The notes beneath the pieces were generated by a model. It saw only the letters and a program-made list of their open reading frames with translations, ran no database searches and had not been told where the DNA came from. DNA of 64,000 nt from Pseudomonas brassicacearum. GTDB taxonomy: Bacteria > Pseudomonadota > Gammaproteobacteria > Pseudomonadales > Pseudomonadaceae. The position numbers were made by a program, and so were the translations under genes. Below are positions 43,487 to 54,644 of the stretch, one piece after another. The stretch is taken from positions 4,650,001 to 4,714,000 of the forward strand of contig NZ_CP045701.2 of NCBI RefSeq assembly GCF_009601685.2, given 5' to 3'. How positions within the stretch are numbered: position 1 is the first letter of the stretch; each line of letters starts with the position of its first letter.

Positions 43487-43614
43487 TACTTGAACTGTCG
43501 GCGCGACATCTCCCCCAAGTGACGCGCTGATAAAGGTACCAACGGACCGCGTGCCTTTGTTTTACTCCTAATGGTCTTAACCCGGATTCACCCCCCAGAA
43601 CCCGGGTTTTTTTT
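43487..43614 (+). ncRNA. rgsA: RgsA (P16) small regulatory RNA
   Basis: No protein gene is visible in 43240-43623. The right part encodes a likely sRNA: GCATACT at 43474-43480 or CAATACT at 43484-43490 are -10 candidates, CTCCCCCAAG and GGTACCAACGG are unpaired segments, and a strong terminator (AACCCGG / CCGGGTT followed by eight T) ends it near 43614. In P. aeruginosa, rgsA (PA2958.1) lies at the same place, before tatD. RgsA is RpoS-dependent, about 120 nt long. Assignment rests on synteny, length and the terminator. Confidence 0.65.
43579..43614 (+). terminator. Terminator of the rgsA-like RNA
   Basis: A stem AACCCGG / CCGGGTT with a C-rich loop is followed by eight T residues, on the plus strand facing the end of tatD. 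Confidence 0.8.
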
Positions 43615-43623
43615 GCATGCAAT

Positions 43624-44418
43624 TCAGGCCTGCGCAGGACGCACGTGAGCCAGCGCAAACAACCGCTTAAAATTCTCCGTGGTCTGTTCGGCAAACCGCT
43701 CGTAGGACTCGCCGCGCAGCATCGCCAGAAACTCTGCCACTTCCCGTACGTATTGCGGAAGGTTCGGCTTGCCGCGATAGGGAATAGGCGCCAGGTAAGG
43801 CGAGTCGGTTTCCACCAAGAGCCGATCAGCCGGCACTTTGCCGGCAACGTCGCGCAACGCATCGGCATTGCGGAACGTGACAATCCCGGACAAGGAAATG
43901 TAATAGCCCATGTCCAGGGCGGCCTTGGCCATGTCCCAGTCCTCGGTGAAGCAATGCAGCACCCCGGCCTGGGGCAGCGCGGCGTCACGCAGCAAGGCCA
44001 GGGTGTCGGCCCGGGCGCCACGGGTGTGGATGATCACCGGCTTGCCGGTTTGCCGGGCAGCCTCCAGGTGCAGCCGAAACGACGCCTGCTGCACGTCGGC
44101 GGCTTCCGGTTCGTAGTGATAATCCAGGCCGGTTTCGCCGATGGCGACCACCCGTGGGTGATCAAGCTCACGCAACAGCCAATCGAGCGCCGGCGCGGCG
44201 TCGGGCTGGACATCCAGCGGGTGGATACCGACCGAGCAATCGACATCGGCATAACGTTCGGCCAGAGCCTTGACGTCGGCGGCGTTGTCGGCGCTTACGC
44301 CGATGCACAGGAAGTGACCGACACCCCGTTCACGGGCCGCGTCCAGCGCAGCATCCAGGGAACCGCCATGGGCAGCGAGGTCGAGACGGTCAAGGTGACA
44401 ATGGGAATCTACAAGCAT
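43624..44418 (-). CDS. tatD: TatD-family metal-dependent hydrolase
   Basis: A 264-residue TIM-barrel hydrolase. DSHCHLDRLD (H6, H8) holds the first metal ligands, E(92-ish) lies in AIGETGLDYHY, and H and D ligands lie in KPVIIHTRGA, GVLHCFTED and LVETDSPYLAP. TatD proteins are Mg-dependent 3'-exonucleases/DNases. It is the last gene of the replication-to-fatty-acid block, 11 bases after the PilZ gene. Confidence 0.92.
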   Translation of the reverse strand: MLVDSHCHLDRLDLAAHGGSLDAALDAARERGVGHFLCIGVSADNAADVKALAERYADVDCSVGIHPLDVQPDAAPALDWLLRELDHPRVVAIGETGLDYHYEPEAADVQQASFRLHLEAARQTGKPVIIHTRGARADTLALLRDAALPQAGVLHCFTEDWDMAKAALDMGYYISLSGIVTFRNADALRDVAGKVPADRLLVETDSPYLAPIPYRGKPNLPQYVREVAEFLAMLRGESYERFAEQTTENFKRLFALAHVRPAQA

Positions 44419-44429
44419 AAAAGGCCAGG

Positions 44430-44786
44430 CTACATCGTATGAGTGGGACGGTCGGACTTCAGCGAGCCGGCCAAGTGGGTTTCGATCTGATTGCGGGCTG
44501 AATTGTCGCCGTCGCTGAATTGCACGCCGACGCCGGCGGCCCGGTTGCCCTGGGCGCCTTTGGGGGTCATCCAGATCACCTTGCCGGCGACCGGGATCTT
44601 TTCCGATTCATCCATCAGGCTCAAGAGCATGAACACTTCATCGCCCAGGCGATAATTCTTGTTGGTGGGAATGAACAGGCCGCCGTTCTTGATGAAGGGC
44701 ATGTAGGCGGCGTAGAGCACCGACTTGTCCTTGATAGTCAGGGACAGGATGCCGTTGCGTGGCCCGGGGCTGACAGGTTCGTTCAT
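44430..44786 (-). CDS. pilZ: PilZ domain protein
   Basis: A 118-residue single PilZ domain. It has GILSLTIKDKSVLYAAYMP, GGLFIPTNKNYRLGDEVFML and KVIWMTPKGAQGNRAAGVGV, as in P. aeruginosa PilZ, required for type IV pilus assembly. The consensus RxxxR c-di-GMP residues are absent at the N-terminus, as in true PilZ. The start at 44786 has GGAGAT 6 bases upstream. It follows holB at 60 bases. Confidence 0.9.
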   Translation of the reverse strand: MNEPVSPGPRNGILSLTIKDKSVLYAAYMPFIKNGGLFIPTNKNYRLGDEVFMLLSLMDESEKIPVAGKVIWMTPKGAQGNRAAGVGVQFSDGDNSARNQIETHLAGSLKSDRPTHTM

Positions 44787-44846
44787 GCTGATCTCCGCTG
44801 CGATTGAGCTGAGTCTAGTGTCCCGTATCACACTAGGCCGTGTCTG

Positions 44847-46467
<1,621 letters not shown>

Positions 46468-46477
46468 TTAATCAAAG

Positions 46478-47638
46478 TCATTGCGGGCTCGGCGGCTCGC
46501 TGGCATCCGGTTCAGGGGCAGGTTGCTGGGGCGGCACCTGGGGGACGTCTTCAGGTGCCGTATCGGGTGATGCCGCCGGGGTCGGCGCCGGCTCGTCCGG
46601 CGTTGCCGGGGCCGGGCTGGAGCGGTAATCGGCACGGCGCTTGAGCTGGAATTCGCGCACCGCGTTGTTGTGCGACTCCAGGTTATCGGAAAACACGTGG
46701 CTGCCGTCGCCGCGCGCGACGAAGTAAAGGCTATTGCCCGACGCCGGGTTCAATGCCGCATGAATCGCTTCGCGCCCCACCATCGCAATCGGCGTCGGCG
46801 GCAAGCCTGGGATCAGGTAAGTGTTATAGGGGTTTTCTTCTCTCAAATGGGCGCGGGTGAGTTTGCCGGTGTAGCGCTCACCCAGACCATAGATCACCGT
46901 AGGATCGGTCTGCAGCAACATGCCCAGGCGCATGCGTCGCACAAAAACGCCGGCAATTTGCGCGCGCTCCCGGGGCACGCCGGTTTCCTTCTCCACCAGC
47001 GACGCCATGATCAGTGCTTGATACGGCTGGGTGTAAGGCACGTCGGCGGCACGCTGCGCCCACTCCTTGGCAAGCACGTCTTCCAAGCGGTCGTAGGCTT
47101 TTTTCAGCAGGTCGACATCCGAGGTGCCGCGCACAAAGCGATAGGTGTCCGGGAAGAACCGGCCTTCGGGAAATATCCCGGAGTGACCAAGACGGTCCAT
47201 CACCTGGCTGTCGCTCAGGCCGGTGAGGGTCTGCTGGAGTTTTTCATCCTTGCTCAGCGCGGCGCGCACCTGACGGAAATTCCAGCCCTCCACCAGCGTC
47301 ACGCTGTACTGCACCACGTCTCCGCGTTTCCAGACACCGATCAGGCCTTCCATGGTCATGCCCGGCACCATCCGATATTCACCGGAGTGCAGCGGCTGGC
47401 CGGCGAGATTGAAGCGCCAATAGACCCGAAGCCAGAAGGCATCCTTGATCAAGCCATCGGCTTCGAGGCGCTTGAGGGTTCCGGTCGGGGTGGTCCCGTT
47501 GGGCACGTCCAGCAGTTCTTCCTGGGTAATGTTCAGCGGCTGTTGCAGCGCCGAGTGAATCTTCCAGGCCGAAGCGCCCAACAACAGCCCTGCCAGAACC
47601 AGGCCGGTCTCCAGCAGCAGCAAGAATTTACGTCTCAC
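46478..47638 (-). CDS. mltG: Endolytic peptidoglycan transglycosylase
   Basis: A 386-residue YceG/MltG family protein with one N-terminal membrane helix (about 5-25). The catalytic Glu lies in ASLVEKETGVPRER, and the conserved DPTVIYGLG, NPYNTYLIPGLPPTPI and FVARGDGSHVFSDN blocks follow. It cuts nascent glycan chains in the periplasm. The C-terminal 50 residues are a Pro- and Glu-rich tail (PAPATPDEPAPTPAASPDTA) that many homologues lack. It follows pabC by 3 bases. Confidence 0.93.
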   Translation of the reverse strand: MRRKFLLLLETGLVLAGLLLGASAWKIHSALQQPLNITQEELLDVPNGTTPTGTLKRLEADGLIKDAFWLRVYWRFNLAGQPLHSGEYRMVPGMTMEGLIGVWKRGDVVQYSVTLVEGWNFRQVRAALSKDEKLQQTLTGLSDSQVMDRLGHSGIFPEGRFFPDTYRFVRGTSDVDLLKKAYDRLEDVLAKEWAQRAADVPYTQPYQALIMASLVEKETGVPRERAQIAGVFVRRMRLGMLLQTDPTVIYGLGERYTGKLTRAHLREENPYNTYLIPGLPPTPIAMVGREAIHAALNPASGNSLYFVARGDGSHVFSDNLESHNNAVREFQLKRRADYRSSPAPATPDEPAPTPAASPDTAPEDVPQVPPQQPAPEPDASEPPSPQ

Positions 47639-47641
47639 GAA

Positions 47642-48457
47642 TCAAACATCCAATAGGGCACGGGCAAGGGTCTGCAGTTTACGGGTGAGCGGGCCAACCG
47701 ACCAGCGCGCCGAACCGCATCCGCGTACCGGCCACACGCCATAAACGCTGTTGCAGACAAAGACTTCATCAGCCTGGTGCAGCTGTTCGAGACTGATGTC
47801 GGTGATTTGCGTGGCGATGCCTTGAGACTTGGCTTGAAACAATAATTCTGCGCGCATCACACCGGCCACGCCGCAACGGCTCAGGTCCGCCGTGAACAAC
47901 ACACCATCGCGCACCAGGAACAGGTTGCTGAACACACCTTCGATCACCCGCCCGGTCACATCCAGCATCAAGCCTTCGGCGTACTGCCCGTCGCTCCATT
48001 CGGCACGGGCCAGCACTTGTTCCAGGCGATTGAGATGCTTGAGGCCGGCGAGCAAGGGCTGCTCGGACAACCGCACGGAGCAAGGAAACAGGAGAACGCC
48101 TTGCTCGGCATGGGCGATGGGATACGCGGCTGGTGGGCTTGCTTGCAGGATGCGTCGGGCCGGCCTCGAGGGATCTGCGGCATAACCGCGCAGACTGTCG
48201 CCACGGGTCACGATCAGCTTCAGCACGCCGTCGCCCAGGCAGCGGGCATAGGCATTGAGCTCAGCGCTCAACGCGGTCATGTCGACGTTGAGCGCCAACC
48301 GTCGGCAGCCGGCTTCCAGGCGCTGCAGGTGGCGGTCCAGCAACACTGGCCGGCCATCGTGCACGGCGAGGGTCTCGAACAACCCATCGCCGTAAGCCAG
48401 GCCGCGATCTTTCAGCGACAGGACGTCGGCCGGCTGACCGTCGACCCAGCTTTCCAT
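47642..48457 (-). CDS. pabC: Aminodeoxychorismate lyase
   Basis: A 271-residue fold-type IV PLP enzyme. DRGLAYGDGLFET is the N-terminal motif, the PLP lysine lies in LAGLKHLNRLEQV, and GRVIEGVFSNLFLVRDG is the phosphate-binding block. It forms p-aminobenzoate and pyruvate from aminodeoxychorismate for folate. Its ATG overlaps the fabF stop (TGATG), indicating coupled translation. Confidence 0.93.
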   Translation of the reverse strand: MESWVDGQPADVLSLKDRGLAYGDGLFETLAVHDGRPVLLDRHLQRLEAGCRRLALNVDMTALSAELNAYARCLGDGVLKLIVTRGDSLRGYAADPSRPARRILQASPPAAYPIAHAEQGVLLFPCSVRLSEQPLLAGLKHLNRLEQVLARAEWSDGQYAEGLMLDVTGRVIEGVFSNLFLVRDGVLFTADLSRCGVAGVMRAELLFQAKSQGIATQITDISLEQLHQADEVFVCNSVYGVWPVRGCGSARWSVGPLTRKLQTLARALLDV

Positions 48458-49701
48458 CAACCGGCGAACCGGCGGAACACCAGCGAACCGTTGGTCCCGC
48501 CAAAGCCGAAGGAGTTGGACAGCACCACATCGATGTCCATGCTGCGGGCGGTGTGCGGCACGAAGTCCAGGTCGCAGCCTTCGTCCGGTTCATCGAGGTT
48601 GATGGTCGGCGGCGCTGTCTGACTGTTGATCGCCAGGACGCTGAAGATCGCTTCCACCGCCCCCGCCGCACCCAGCAGGTGACCGGTCATGGACTTGGTC
48701 GAGCTGACCGCCAGCTTGTACGCGTGCTCACCGAACACGGTCTTGATCGCCCGGGCTTCGGCCAGGTCGCCGGCCGGGGTCGAAGTGCCGTGGGCGTTGA
48801 TGTACTGCACCTGCTCGCCGTTGAGTTTCGCATCACGCAAGGCGTTGGCGATGCAACGGGCAGCACCGGCGCCATCGGCCGGTGGCGACGTCATGTGGTA
48901 CGCATCGCCACTGGTACCAAAGCCGATCAGCTCGGCATAGATGGTCGCGCCGCGCGCCTTGGCGTGCTCCAGCTCCTCGAGCACCAGCGCACCGGCACCG
49001 TCGGACAACACGAAGCCATCACGGCCCTTGTCCCATGGTCGGCTCGCGCGAGCGGGCTCGTCGTTGCGGGTCGACAGCGCGCGGGAAGCACCAAAGCCAC
49101 CCATGCCCAGGCCACAAGCCGCCATCTCGGCGCCACCGGCAATCATCACGTCAGCTTCGTCATACATGATGTTGCGCGCGGCCATGCCGATGCAGTGGGT
49201 CCCGGTGGTGCACGCCGTGGCAATGGCGTAGTTGGGTCCCTGGGCACCCAGGTGGATGGACAGGAAACCGGAAATCATGTTGATGATCGAGCCCGGCACG
49301 AAGAACGGAGAAATCCGTCGCGGCCCCGACTCGTGCAGCGTGCGGCTGGTTTCTTCGATATTGGTCAAGCCGCCAATACCCGAGCCCATGGCCACGCCGA
49401 TGCGTTCACGGTTGGCGTCGGTGACTTCCAGCCCGGCGTTGCGCACGGCCTGGAAACCGGCTGCCAGGCCGTATTGAATGAACAGGTCAAGCTTGCGAGC
49501 TTCCTTGACCGACAGGTATTCCTCGACATTGAAGCCCTTTACCGAGCCGCCAAAACGGGTGGAATAGGCAGAAAGGTCGGTGTGTTCGATCAGACCAATG
49601 CCACTGCGGCCAGCCAGAATGCCCTGCCAACTGCTCGGCACATCCGTGCCCAGTGGCGACAACATACCCATACCGGTGACTACGACGCGTCTACGCGACA
49701 C
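48457..49701 (-). CDS. fabF: 3-oxoacyl-[ACP] synthase II
   Basis: A 414-residue condensing enzyme. The active-site cysteine lies in [13 protein letters not shown] (about C164) and the two histidines lie in [11 protein letters not shown] and [11 protein letters not shown]. It extends acyl-ACP with malonyl-ACP and governs the unsaturated/saturated ratio. It is downstream of acpP with a hairpin in between, and coupled to pabC by TGATG. Confidence 0.96.
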   Translation of the reverse strand: MSRRRVVVTGMGMLSPLGTDVPSSWQGILAGRSGIGLIEHTDLSAYSTRFGGSVKGFNVEEYLSVKEARKLDLFIQYGLAAGFQAVRNAGLEVTDANRERIGVAMGSGIGGLTNIEETSRTLHESGPRRISPFFVPGSIINMISGFLSIHLGAQGPNYAIATACTTGTHCIGMAARNIMYDEADVMIAGGAEMAACGLGMGGFGASRALSTRNDEPARASRPWDKGRDGFVLSDGAGALVLEELEHAKARGATIYAELIGFGTSGDAYHMTSPPADGAGAARCIANALRDAKLNGEQVQYINAHGTSTPAGDLAEARAIKTVFGEHAYKLAVSSTKSMTGHLLGAAGAVEAIFSVLAINSQTAPPTINLDEPDEGCDLDFVPHTARSMDIDVVLSNSFGFGGTNGSLVFRRFAG

Positions 49702-49745
49702 AGCACTCTCCTTTTTCTAATGACGACTTTGCATCAGGCCTAAAG

Positions 49746-49780
49746 AAAAAACCGCACGCCGTGATGGCAGTGCGGTTTTT
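49746..49780 (-). terminator. Hairpin between acpP and fabF
   Basis: In minus orientation a stem AAAAACCGCAC / GTGCGGTTTTT with a TGCCATCACGGC-like loop is followed by TTCTTT. It probably ends most acpP transcripts and lets a fraction read into fabF. Confidence 0.8.
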
Positions 49781-49809
49781 CCATGACAGCTAGCGACGAC
49801 TAAAAACGA

Positions 49810-50046
49810 TTACGCCTGGTGGCTGGTAACGTAGTCGATAGCAGCTTGTACAGTAGTGATCTTCTCAGCTTCTTCGTCAGGAATTTCGGTCTCGAATTCC
49901 TCTTCCAGAGCCATCACCAGCTCAACAGTGTCAAGGGAGTCGGCACCCAGGTCTTCAACGAAGGAAGCGGTGTTCACAACTTCTTCTTCTTTAACGCCCA
50001 GTTGCTCGGCAACGATTTTCTTGACGCGCTCTTCGATGGTGCTCAT
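49810..50046 (-). CDS. acpP: Acyl carrier protein
   Basis: A 78-residue, strongly acidic protein. The phosphopantetheine site is S37 in the DSL motif of [12 protein letters not shown]. It carries growing acyl chains in fatty acid synthesis. The 191-base gap to fabG and the following hairpin suggest that acpP has its own promoter and is expressed well above its neighbours. Confidence 0.97.
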   Translation of the reverse strand: MSTIEERVKKIVAEQLGVKEEEVVNTASFVEDLGADSLDTVELVMALEEEFETEIPDEEAEKITTVQAAIDYVTSHQA

Positions 50047-50237
50047 ACCTTGTTTTCACTCCTAATGGACAAATTCAGGCAGCTGGCCGGTGGGTAAGTG
50101 TATAGAAGAACTTTTCGATTTTTCAACCGAAAGCTTCACTCCTCAAACCCTGCGGCCCGCCGTCTATAAATTGATTGCAGCTTTATAACGGATTTTAGAC
50201 AGCTCGTATGACATTTTTTTGAAGCAATCCGTCACAT

Positions 50238-50981
50238 TTAACTCATGTACATCCCGCCGTTTACCGGGATTGTAGCCCCGGTCACGTATGCCGCACCGTC
50301 CGACGCAAGAAAAGCGACCACGGACGCGATTTCTTGAGCTTGCCCCAGACGACCCAGCGGAATCTGCGTCAACAAGGCTTCACGCTGTGCTTCTGGCAGT
50401 TCACGGGTCATGTCGGTATCGATGAAACCCGGTGCAACCGAGTTTACCGTAATCGAGCGCGAACCCACTTCACGCGCCAGCGCACGACTGAAACCTTCCA
50501 GACCGGCCTTCGCCGCAGCATAGTTTACTTGGCCTGCGTTGCCCATGGCACCCACAACCGAACCGATACTGATAATTCGACCCCAGCGAGCCTTGGTCAT
50601 GCCACGCAGAACGCCCTTGGACAGCCGGTACAGACTGTTCAGGTTGGTGTCGACCACGTCGAACCACTCGTCATCTTTCATGCGCATCATCAGGTTATCG
50701 CGGGTGATACCGGCATTATTGACCAGGATCGCCGGCGCACCGAACTGCTCCTGAATGCTTGCCAGCACCGCCGCAACGGATTCGTCGCTGGTGACGTTCA
50801 GCTCGAGGCCGGTGCCTTGGATGCCGTTTTCTTTCAGGGTCGCGGCGATACGCTCGGCGCCCGAAGCGGAAGTCGCGGTGCCAATAACGATGGCGCCTTG
50901 ACGACCCAGTTCCAGGGCGATGGCCTGGCCGATGCCACGGCTTGCACCGGTCACCAGTGCAACTTTACCTTGCAGACTCAT
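50238..50981 (-). CDS. fabG: 3-oxoacyl-[ACP] reductase
   Basis: A 247-residue short-chain dehydrogenase. TGASRGIG binds NADPH, NNAGITRD follows, and the catalytic triad is Ser in SIGSVVG with YAAAK (Tyr and Lys about 151 and 155). It reduces 3-oxoacyl-ACP. It begins 15 bases after the fabD stop codon. Confidence 0.96.
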   Translation of the reverse strand: MSLQGKVALVTGASRGIGQAIALELGRQGAIVIGTATSASGAERIAATLKENGIQGTGLELNVTSDESVAAVLASIQEQFGAPAILVNNAGITRDNLMMRMKDDEWFDVVDTNLNSLYRLSKGVLRGMTKARWGRIISIGSVVGAMGNAGQVNYAAAKAGLEGFSRALAREVGSRSITVNSVAPGFIDTDMTRELPEAQREALLTQIPLGRLGQAQEIASVVAFLASDGAAYVTGATIPVNGGMYMS

Positions 50982-50996
50982 GCAAGCTTCTCCTGT

Positions 50997-51935
50997 TCAG
51001 GCCTGCGCTGCACGGGCGGCAGCGAAGGCGTCTGGGGTGTTGAGGTTGGAAGTCGACACGCCTTCGGCGCAGCGTTTGTTCAGGCCTGCCAGCACTTTGC
51101 CAGGACCGCATTCGACCAGCTCGGTCGCGCCCTTGGCCGCCAGGGTCTGCACCGATTCGACCCAGCGAACCGGCTTGTAGAGTTGCTCCAGCAGATCACG
51201 CTTGAGGGTCTCGAGATCCGGCGCCACATTGGCGCTGACGTTCTGTACCACGGGAATCTGCGGGGCCTGCCAGTCGATGGCGGCGATGGATTCGGCAAAG
51301 CGCTCGGCAGCCGGACGCATCAGTTCGCAGTGCGACGGCACGCTGACCGGCAGCGGCATGGCGCGCTTGGCACCACGGGCCTTGCAGCCCTCGATGGCGC
51401 GCTCGACAGCGGCCTTGGCACCGGCGATGACCACCTGGCCCGGGGAGTTGAAGTTCACCGCACTGACCACATCGCCTTGCGCCGCTTCGGCACAGGCGGC
51501 CAGCACATCAGCGTCTTCCAGGCCAAGGATCGCGGCCATGCCGCCCTGCCCGGCCGGAACCGCCTCCTGCATCAACTGGCCACGACGCTCCACCAGCTTC
51601 ACCGCGTCGCCCAGGCTCAGGCTGCCAGCGGCTACGAGGGCGCTGTATTCGCCCAGGCTATGACCGGCGACGAACGCCGGGCGCGCGCCGCCTTCAGCCA
51701 GCCACAGACGCCACAATGCGATTGAGGCGGTCAGGATGGCCGGTTGGGTTTTATCGGTTTGATTGAGGCGATCTTCCGGCCCTTGCTGGGTCAGCGCCCA
51801 GAGGTCACAGCCGAGCGCATCGGAAGCTTCTTTGAATGTTTCGAGGATCAGCGGGTATTGCGCGCCCAGCTCGGCCAGCATGCCGAGGGACTGCGAGCCC
51901 TGTCCTGGAAAGACGAATGCGAGGGAAGCAGACAT
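50997..51935 (-). CDS. fabD: Malonyl-CoA:ACP transacylase
   Basis: A 312-residue transacylase. FPGQGSQ is at the N-terminus, GHSLGEYSAL carries the nucleophilic serine (about S92), and the catalytic His lies in VSVPSHCELM (about H202). It loads malonyl groups onto ACP. It is part of the plsX-fabD-fabG-acpP-fabF order. Confidence 0.96.
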   Translation of the reverse strand: MSASLAFVFPGQGSQSLGMLAELGAQYPLILETFKEASDALGCDLWALTQQGPEDRLNQTDKTQPAILTASIALWRLWLAEGGARPAFVAGHSLGEYSALVAAGSLSLGDAVKLVERRGQLMQEAVPAGQGGMAAILGLEDADVLAACAEAAQGDVVSAVNFNSPGQVVIAGAKAAVERAIEGCKARGAKRAMPLPVSVPSHCELMRPAAERFAESIAAIDWQAPQIPVVQNVSANVAPDLETLKRDLLEQLYKPVRWVESVQTLAAKGATELVECGPGKVLAGLNKRCAEGVSTSNLNTPDAFAAARAAQA

Positions 51936-52058
51936 GAAAACAAAGCCCCTAATGATCTTGTCGTCAAAAATTGACGCCCCTGGGGGCGCTAGGAAACTGA
52001 GAGTTGGATGGCGGGTTGAACCGACCGGTCACATTTAAGCATTGTCGGACGAAAACGC

Positions 52059-53069
52059 CTAAGTTAACAAATCCTCGAGGCGACCGTGCAGGCGCTTCGG
52101 CAGGTTTTCCTGGATCTCGATCACTGCCCGGTTGATCGCACTCTGAAAACCCTGCACGCCCGCCGAGCCGTGGCTCTTGATCACGATCCCTTGCAACCCG
52201 AGGAAACTCGCACCGTTGTGCCGCGCCGGCGCCAGGTCGGCCTGCAACCGTCGCATCAACGGCAGTGCCAGGGCGCCGACTACCCGCGAGACGAAGCTTT
52301 GCTTGAACAAGGTCTCGATACGCTGGCCGATCATGGTCGCCAGCCCCTCGCTGGACTTGAGCAGGATATTGCCAACGAAGCCATCGCATACCACCACATC
52401 GGCCTCGCCACGGTACAAGCCATCGCCTTCGACGAAGCCGATGTAGTTGATGCCCCGCGCACCCTGCAGCAGCGTGGCCGCCAGCTTGACCTGCTGGTTG
52501 CCCTTGATGTCTTCGGTGCCGATGTTCAGCAACGCCACACGAGGGCGCACGATGCCCAGAGTTTCCGCCGCGACCGAGCCCATCACCGCGAACTGCAGCA
52601 AATGCTCGGCACTGCAATCGACGTTGGCCCCCAGGTCCAGCAACTGACAAAACCCACGCTGGGTCGGGATCGCTGCCACCATCGCAGGCCGGTCGATACC
52701 CGGCAAGGTCTTGAGCACGTAGCGCGACAGCGCCATCAACGCACCGGTATTGCCGGCACTGACGCATGCCTGGACCTTGCCATCGCGCAGCAACTCAAGG
52801 GCCACCCGCATCGAAGCATCAGGCTTGCCGCGCAGGACCTGAGCCGGCTTTTCGTCCATGGTGATGATTTCGGACGCCGGGGCAATCGTCAGGCGCGCGC
52901 GATCGACAGCCGATTGGCCGCTGAGCATTTCTTCCAGGAGGGAGGGTTGACCGACGAGGGTCAGGTGCAACGAGGGCGTAGCATTCAGACAAGCAAGACT
53001 GGCCTGAACAATGCTGCGGGGACCGAAGTCCCCGCCCATTGCGTCAATCGCGATGACTTGAGCGGACAA
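52059..53069 (-). CDS. plsX: Phosphate acyltransferase
   Basis: A 336-residue Pls[12 protein letters not shown] is at the N-terminus, [10 protein letters not shown] and the [16 protein letters not shown] core follow, and [19 protein letters not shown] is near the C-terminus. It makes acyl-phosphate from acyl-ACP for phospholipid synthesis. It is 4 bases after rpmF. Confidence 0.96.
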   Translation of the reverse strand: MSAQVIAIDAMGGDFGPRSIVQASLACLNATPSLHLTLVGQPSLLEEMLSGQSAVDRARLTIAPASEIITMDEKPAQVLRGKPDASMRVALELLRDGKVQACVSAGNTGALMALSRYVLKTLPGIDRPAMVAAIPTQRGFCQLLDLGANVDCSAEHLLQFAVMGSVAAETLGIVRPRVALLNIGTEDIKGNQQVKLAATLLQGARGINYIGFVEGDGLYRGEADVVVCDGFVGNILLKSSEGLATMIGQRIETLFKQSFVSRVVGALALPLMRRLQADLAPARHNGASFLGLQGIVIKSHGSAGVQGFQSAINRAVIEIQENLPKRLHGRLEDLLT

Positions 53070-53073
53070 GTGA

Positions 53074-53256
53074 TTACTCGTCGGCGCCCTTGTCGATCAC
53101 TTTACGGCCACGGTATACGCCTTCAGGCGATACGTGGTGACGCAGGTGAACTTCACCAGTGGTTTTTTCTACAGACAGGGTGCTAGCCTCGAGAGCGTCG
53201 TGCGAACGGCGCATGTCACGGGCAGAGCGGGATTTTTTGTTCTGCTGAACAGCCAT
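53074..53256 (-). CDS. rpmF: 50S ribosomal protein L32
   Basis: A 60-residue basic protein of L32 type: [35 protein letters not shown] and the conserved [10 protein letters not shown] end. The four-cysteine zinc site of some L32 proteins is absent, giving the C-minus form typical of gammaproteobacteria. It lies between yceD and plsX. Confidence 0.96.
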
Positions 53257-53269
53257 AATTGATTAACTC

Positions 53270-53797
53270 CTAAACGTTTGGGTCACGCTTTAACTGCGCC
53301 AATACACTGAACGGGTTGGACCGCGTTACCTCGTCCTCGCTCGGTTCGGGCTCATCTGCTCCCGCCGGCTGCTGGCATTCTTCCGGATGATGAGCAGGCA
53401 CAATGGGCAAGGCGAGCAGAAGCTCCTCCTCGATCAGTGACTGCAGATCCAATGGATCTTCGCCCAGTTCCAGCACGTCATAACCTTTCGGCAACGACTG
53501 GGTATTCGCACCCTCCTTCACCACGGCGTAACTGCACTCGCTGTGGATCGGCAGGGTGACCAGCTCAAGACAACGCTGGCAAACCATTTTGACTTCAGTG
53601 TCGATAAAGCTGTGGATAACCACAGATTTACGTTCATCTCGTTCAAAAACGAATTTGGCCTGGACCGTACCGACATCGTCGGAAAGCGGGTCGCAGAGTC
53701 TCTTCAAATCGGCCAGCAGCAGTTCACCTTGAAGGGTGGTGCCACGGTCAGCCAATTTGCGCGGGTCAACGTGAGGTGGAATCGGGTCATTCAACAT
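53270..53797 (-). CDS. yceD: YceD (DUF177) ribosomal RNA accumulation protein
   Basis: A 175-residue YceD family protein. It has KMVCQRCLELVTLPI with a CxxC, VVKEGANTQSLPKGYDVLEL and the LVEEELLLALPIVPAH-like block. YceD is needed for 23S rRNA accumulation in E. coli and plants. It is 13 bases before rpmF, its conserved neighbour. Confidence 0.93.
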   Translation of the reverse strand: MLNDPIPPHVDPRKLADRGTTLQGELLLADLKRLCDPLSDDVGTVQAKFVFERDERKSVVIHSFIDTEVKMVCQRCLELVTLPIHSECSYAVVKEGANTQSLPKGYDVLELGEDPLDLQSLIEEELLLALPIVPAHHPEECQQPAGADEPEPSEDEVTRSNPFSVLAQLKRDPNV

Positions 53798-53902
53798 AGG
53801 CGCAGCATTATAGGGATGCCCCCGGCCATGTCAAAGGAAATTCAGCCCTGTCCGTCACTTGCGCGCCTCGCTAGAATTCACCCCTGCCTTCTGGAGCCGC
53901 CC

Positions 53903-54481
53903 ATGCTGCCTTTATTACTTGCCTCAAGCTCGGTCTATCGCCGGGAATTGCTTGCCCGCCTGGGACTGCCGTTCGTCTGCAGCTCACCCGACATCGACGA
54001 AAGCCATCGCCCCGGCGAGCTCGCCCTCGAACTGGTCAAGCGCCTGGCCCGGGAAAAAGCCTTGGCACTGGCCGACAGCCACCCGGCGCACCTGATCATC
54101 GGTTCAGACCAGGTCGCCGTGCTCGGCGAACGCATTCTGGGCAAGCCTCACACCTTCGAGAAGGCTCGCGAACAACTGCTGGCCGCCAGCGGCGCCAAGG
54201 TCACGTTCCTGACCGGCCTGGCACTGCTCAACAGCCAGACCGGCGCCTGCCAGGTCGATTGCATTCCGTTTACCGTCAACATGCGCACCCTGGACCCAGA
54301 GCGCGTCGAACGCTACCTGCGGGCCGAGCAACCTTACGACTGCGCCGGCAGCTTCAAGGCCGAGGGACTTGGCGTAAGCCTGTTCCAGAGCACCGAAGGG
54401 CCGGACGCCACCAGCCTGATCGGCCTGCCGCTGATTCGCCTTGTGGATATGTTGCTGGCCGAGGGCGTGCAGGTTCCCTGA
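53903..54481 (+). CDS. maf: Maf-family nucleotide pyrophosphatase (YceF type)
   Basis: A 192-residue Maf protein starting MLPLLLASSSVYRRELLARL, with SPDIDES, IIGSDQVAVLGERILGKP and CAGSFKAEGLGVSLFQSTEG. YceF-type Maf enzymes hydrolyse 7-methyl-GTP. The start at 53903 has GGAG about 6 bases upstream; an in-frame extension to 53543 runs antisense through yceD and is rejected. It is divergent from yceD. Confidence 0.92.
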   Translation: MLPLLLASSSVYRRELLARLGLPFVCSSPDIDESHRPGELALELVKRLAREKALALADSHPAHLIIGSDQVAVLGERILGKPHTFEKAREQLLAASGAKVTFLTGLALLNSQTGACQVDCIPFTVNMRTLDPERVERYLRAEQPYDCAGSFKAEGLGVSLFQSTEGPDATSLIGLPLIRLVDMLLAEGVQVP

Positions 54482-54494
54482 AGCCACATACAAC

Positions 54495-54604
54495 CTGTGG
54501 CGAAGGGATTTATTTGTGGGAGCAAGGCTTGCCCGCGATGCAGGCGCCGCGAGGGTGCAGGCCAGCCGGGTTATCGTTCATCACGAGCAAGCTTTGCCCC
54601 CACA
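54495..54604. repeat. Composite REP: truncated GGGGATTTAT copy joined to a GAGCAAGGCTTGC doublet
   Basis: A truncated copy of the GTGGCGAGGGGATTTATCC family (CTGTGGCGAAGGGATTTAT, about 54494-54512) runs into TGTGGGAGCAAGGCTTGCCC and its inverted partner ending in TTTGCCCCCACA at 54604. Two REP families are therefore spliced together between convergent genes. Confidence 0.75.
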
Positions 54605-54644
54605 GCGGATTTCCTCGCAACAGAAGATCGCACGAAACGATGAG

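Noticed and set aside
53543..53902. Upstream extension of maf
   Set aside because: It runs antisense through yceD; the start at 53903 has a ribosome site and matches family N-termini.
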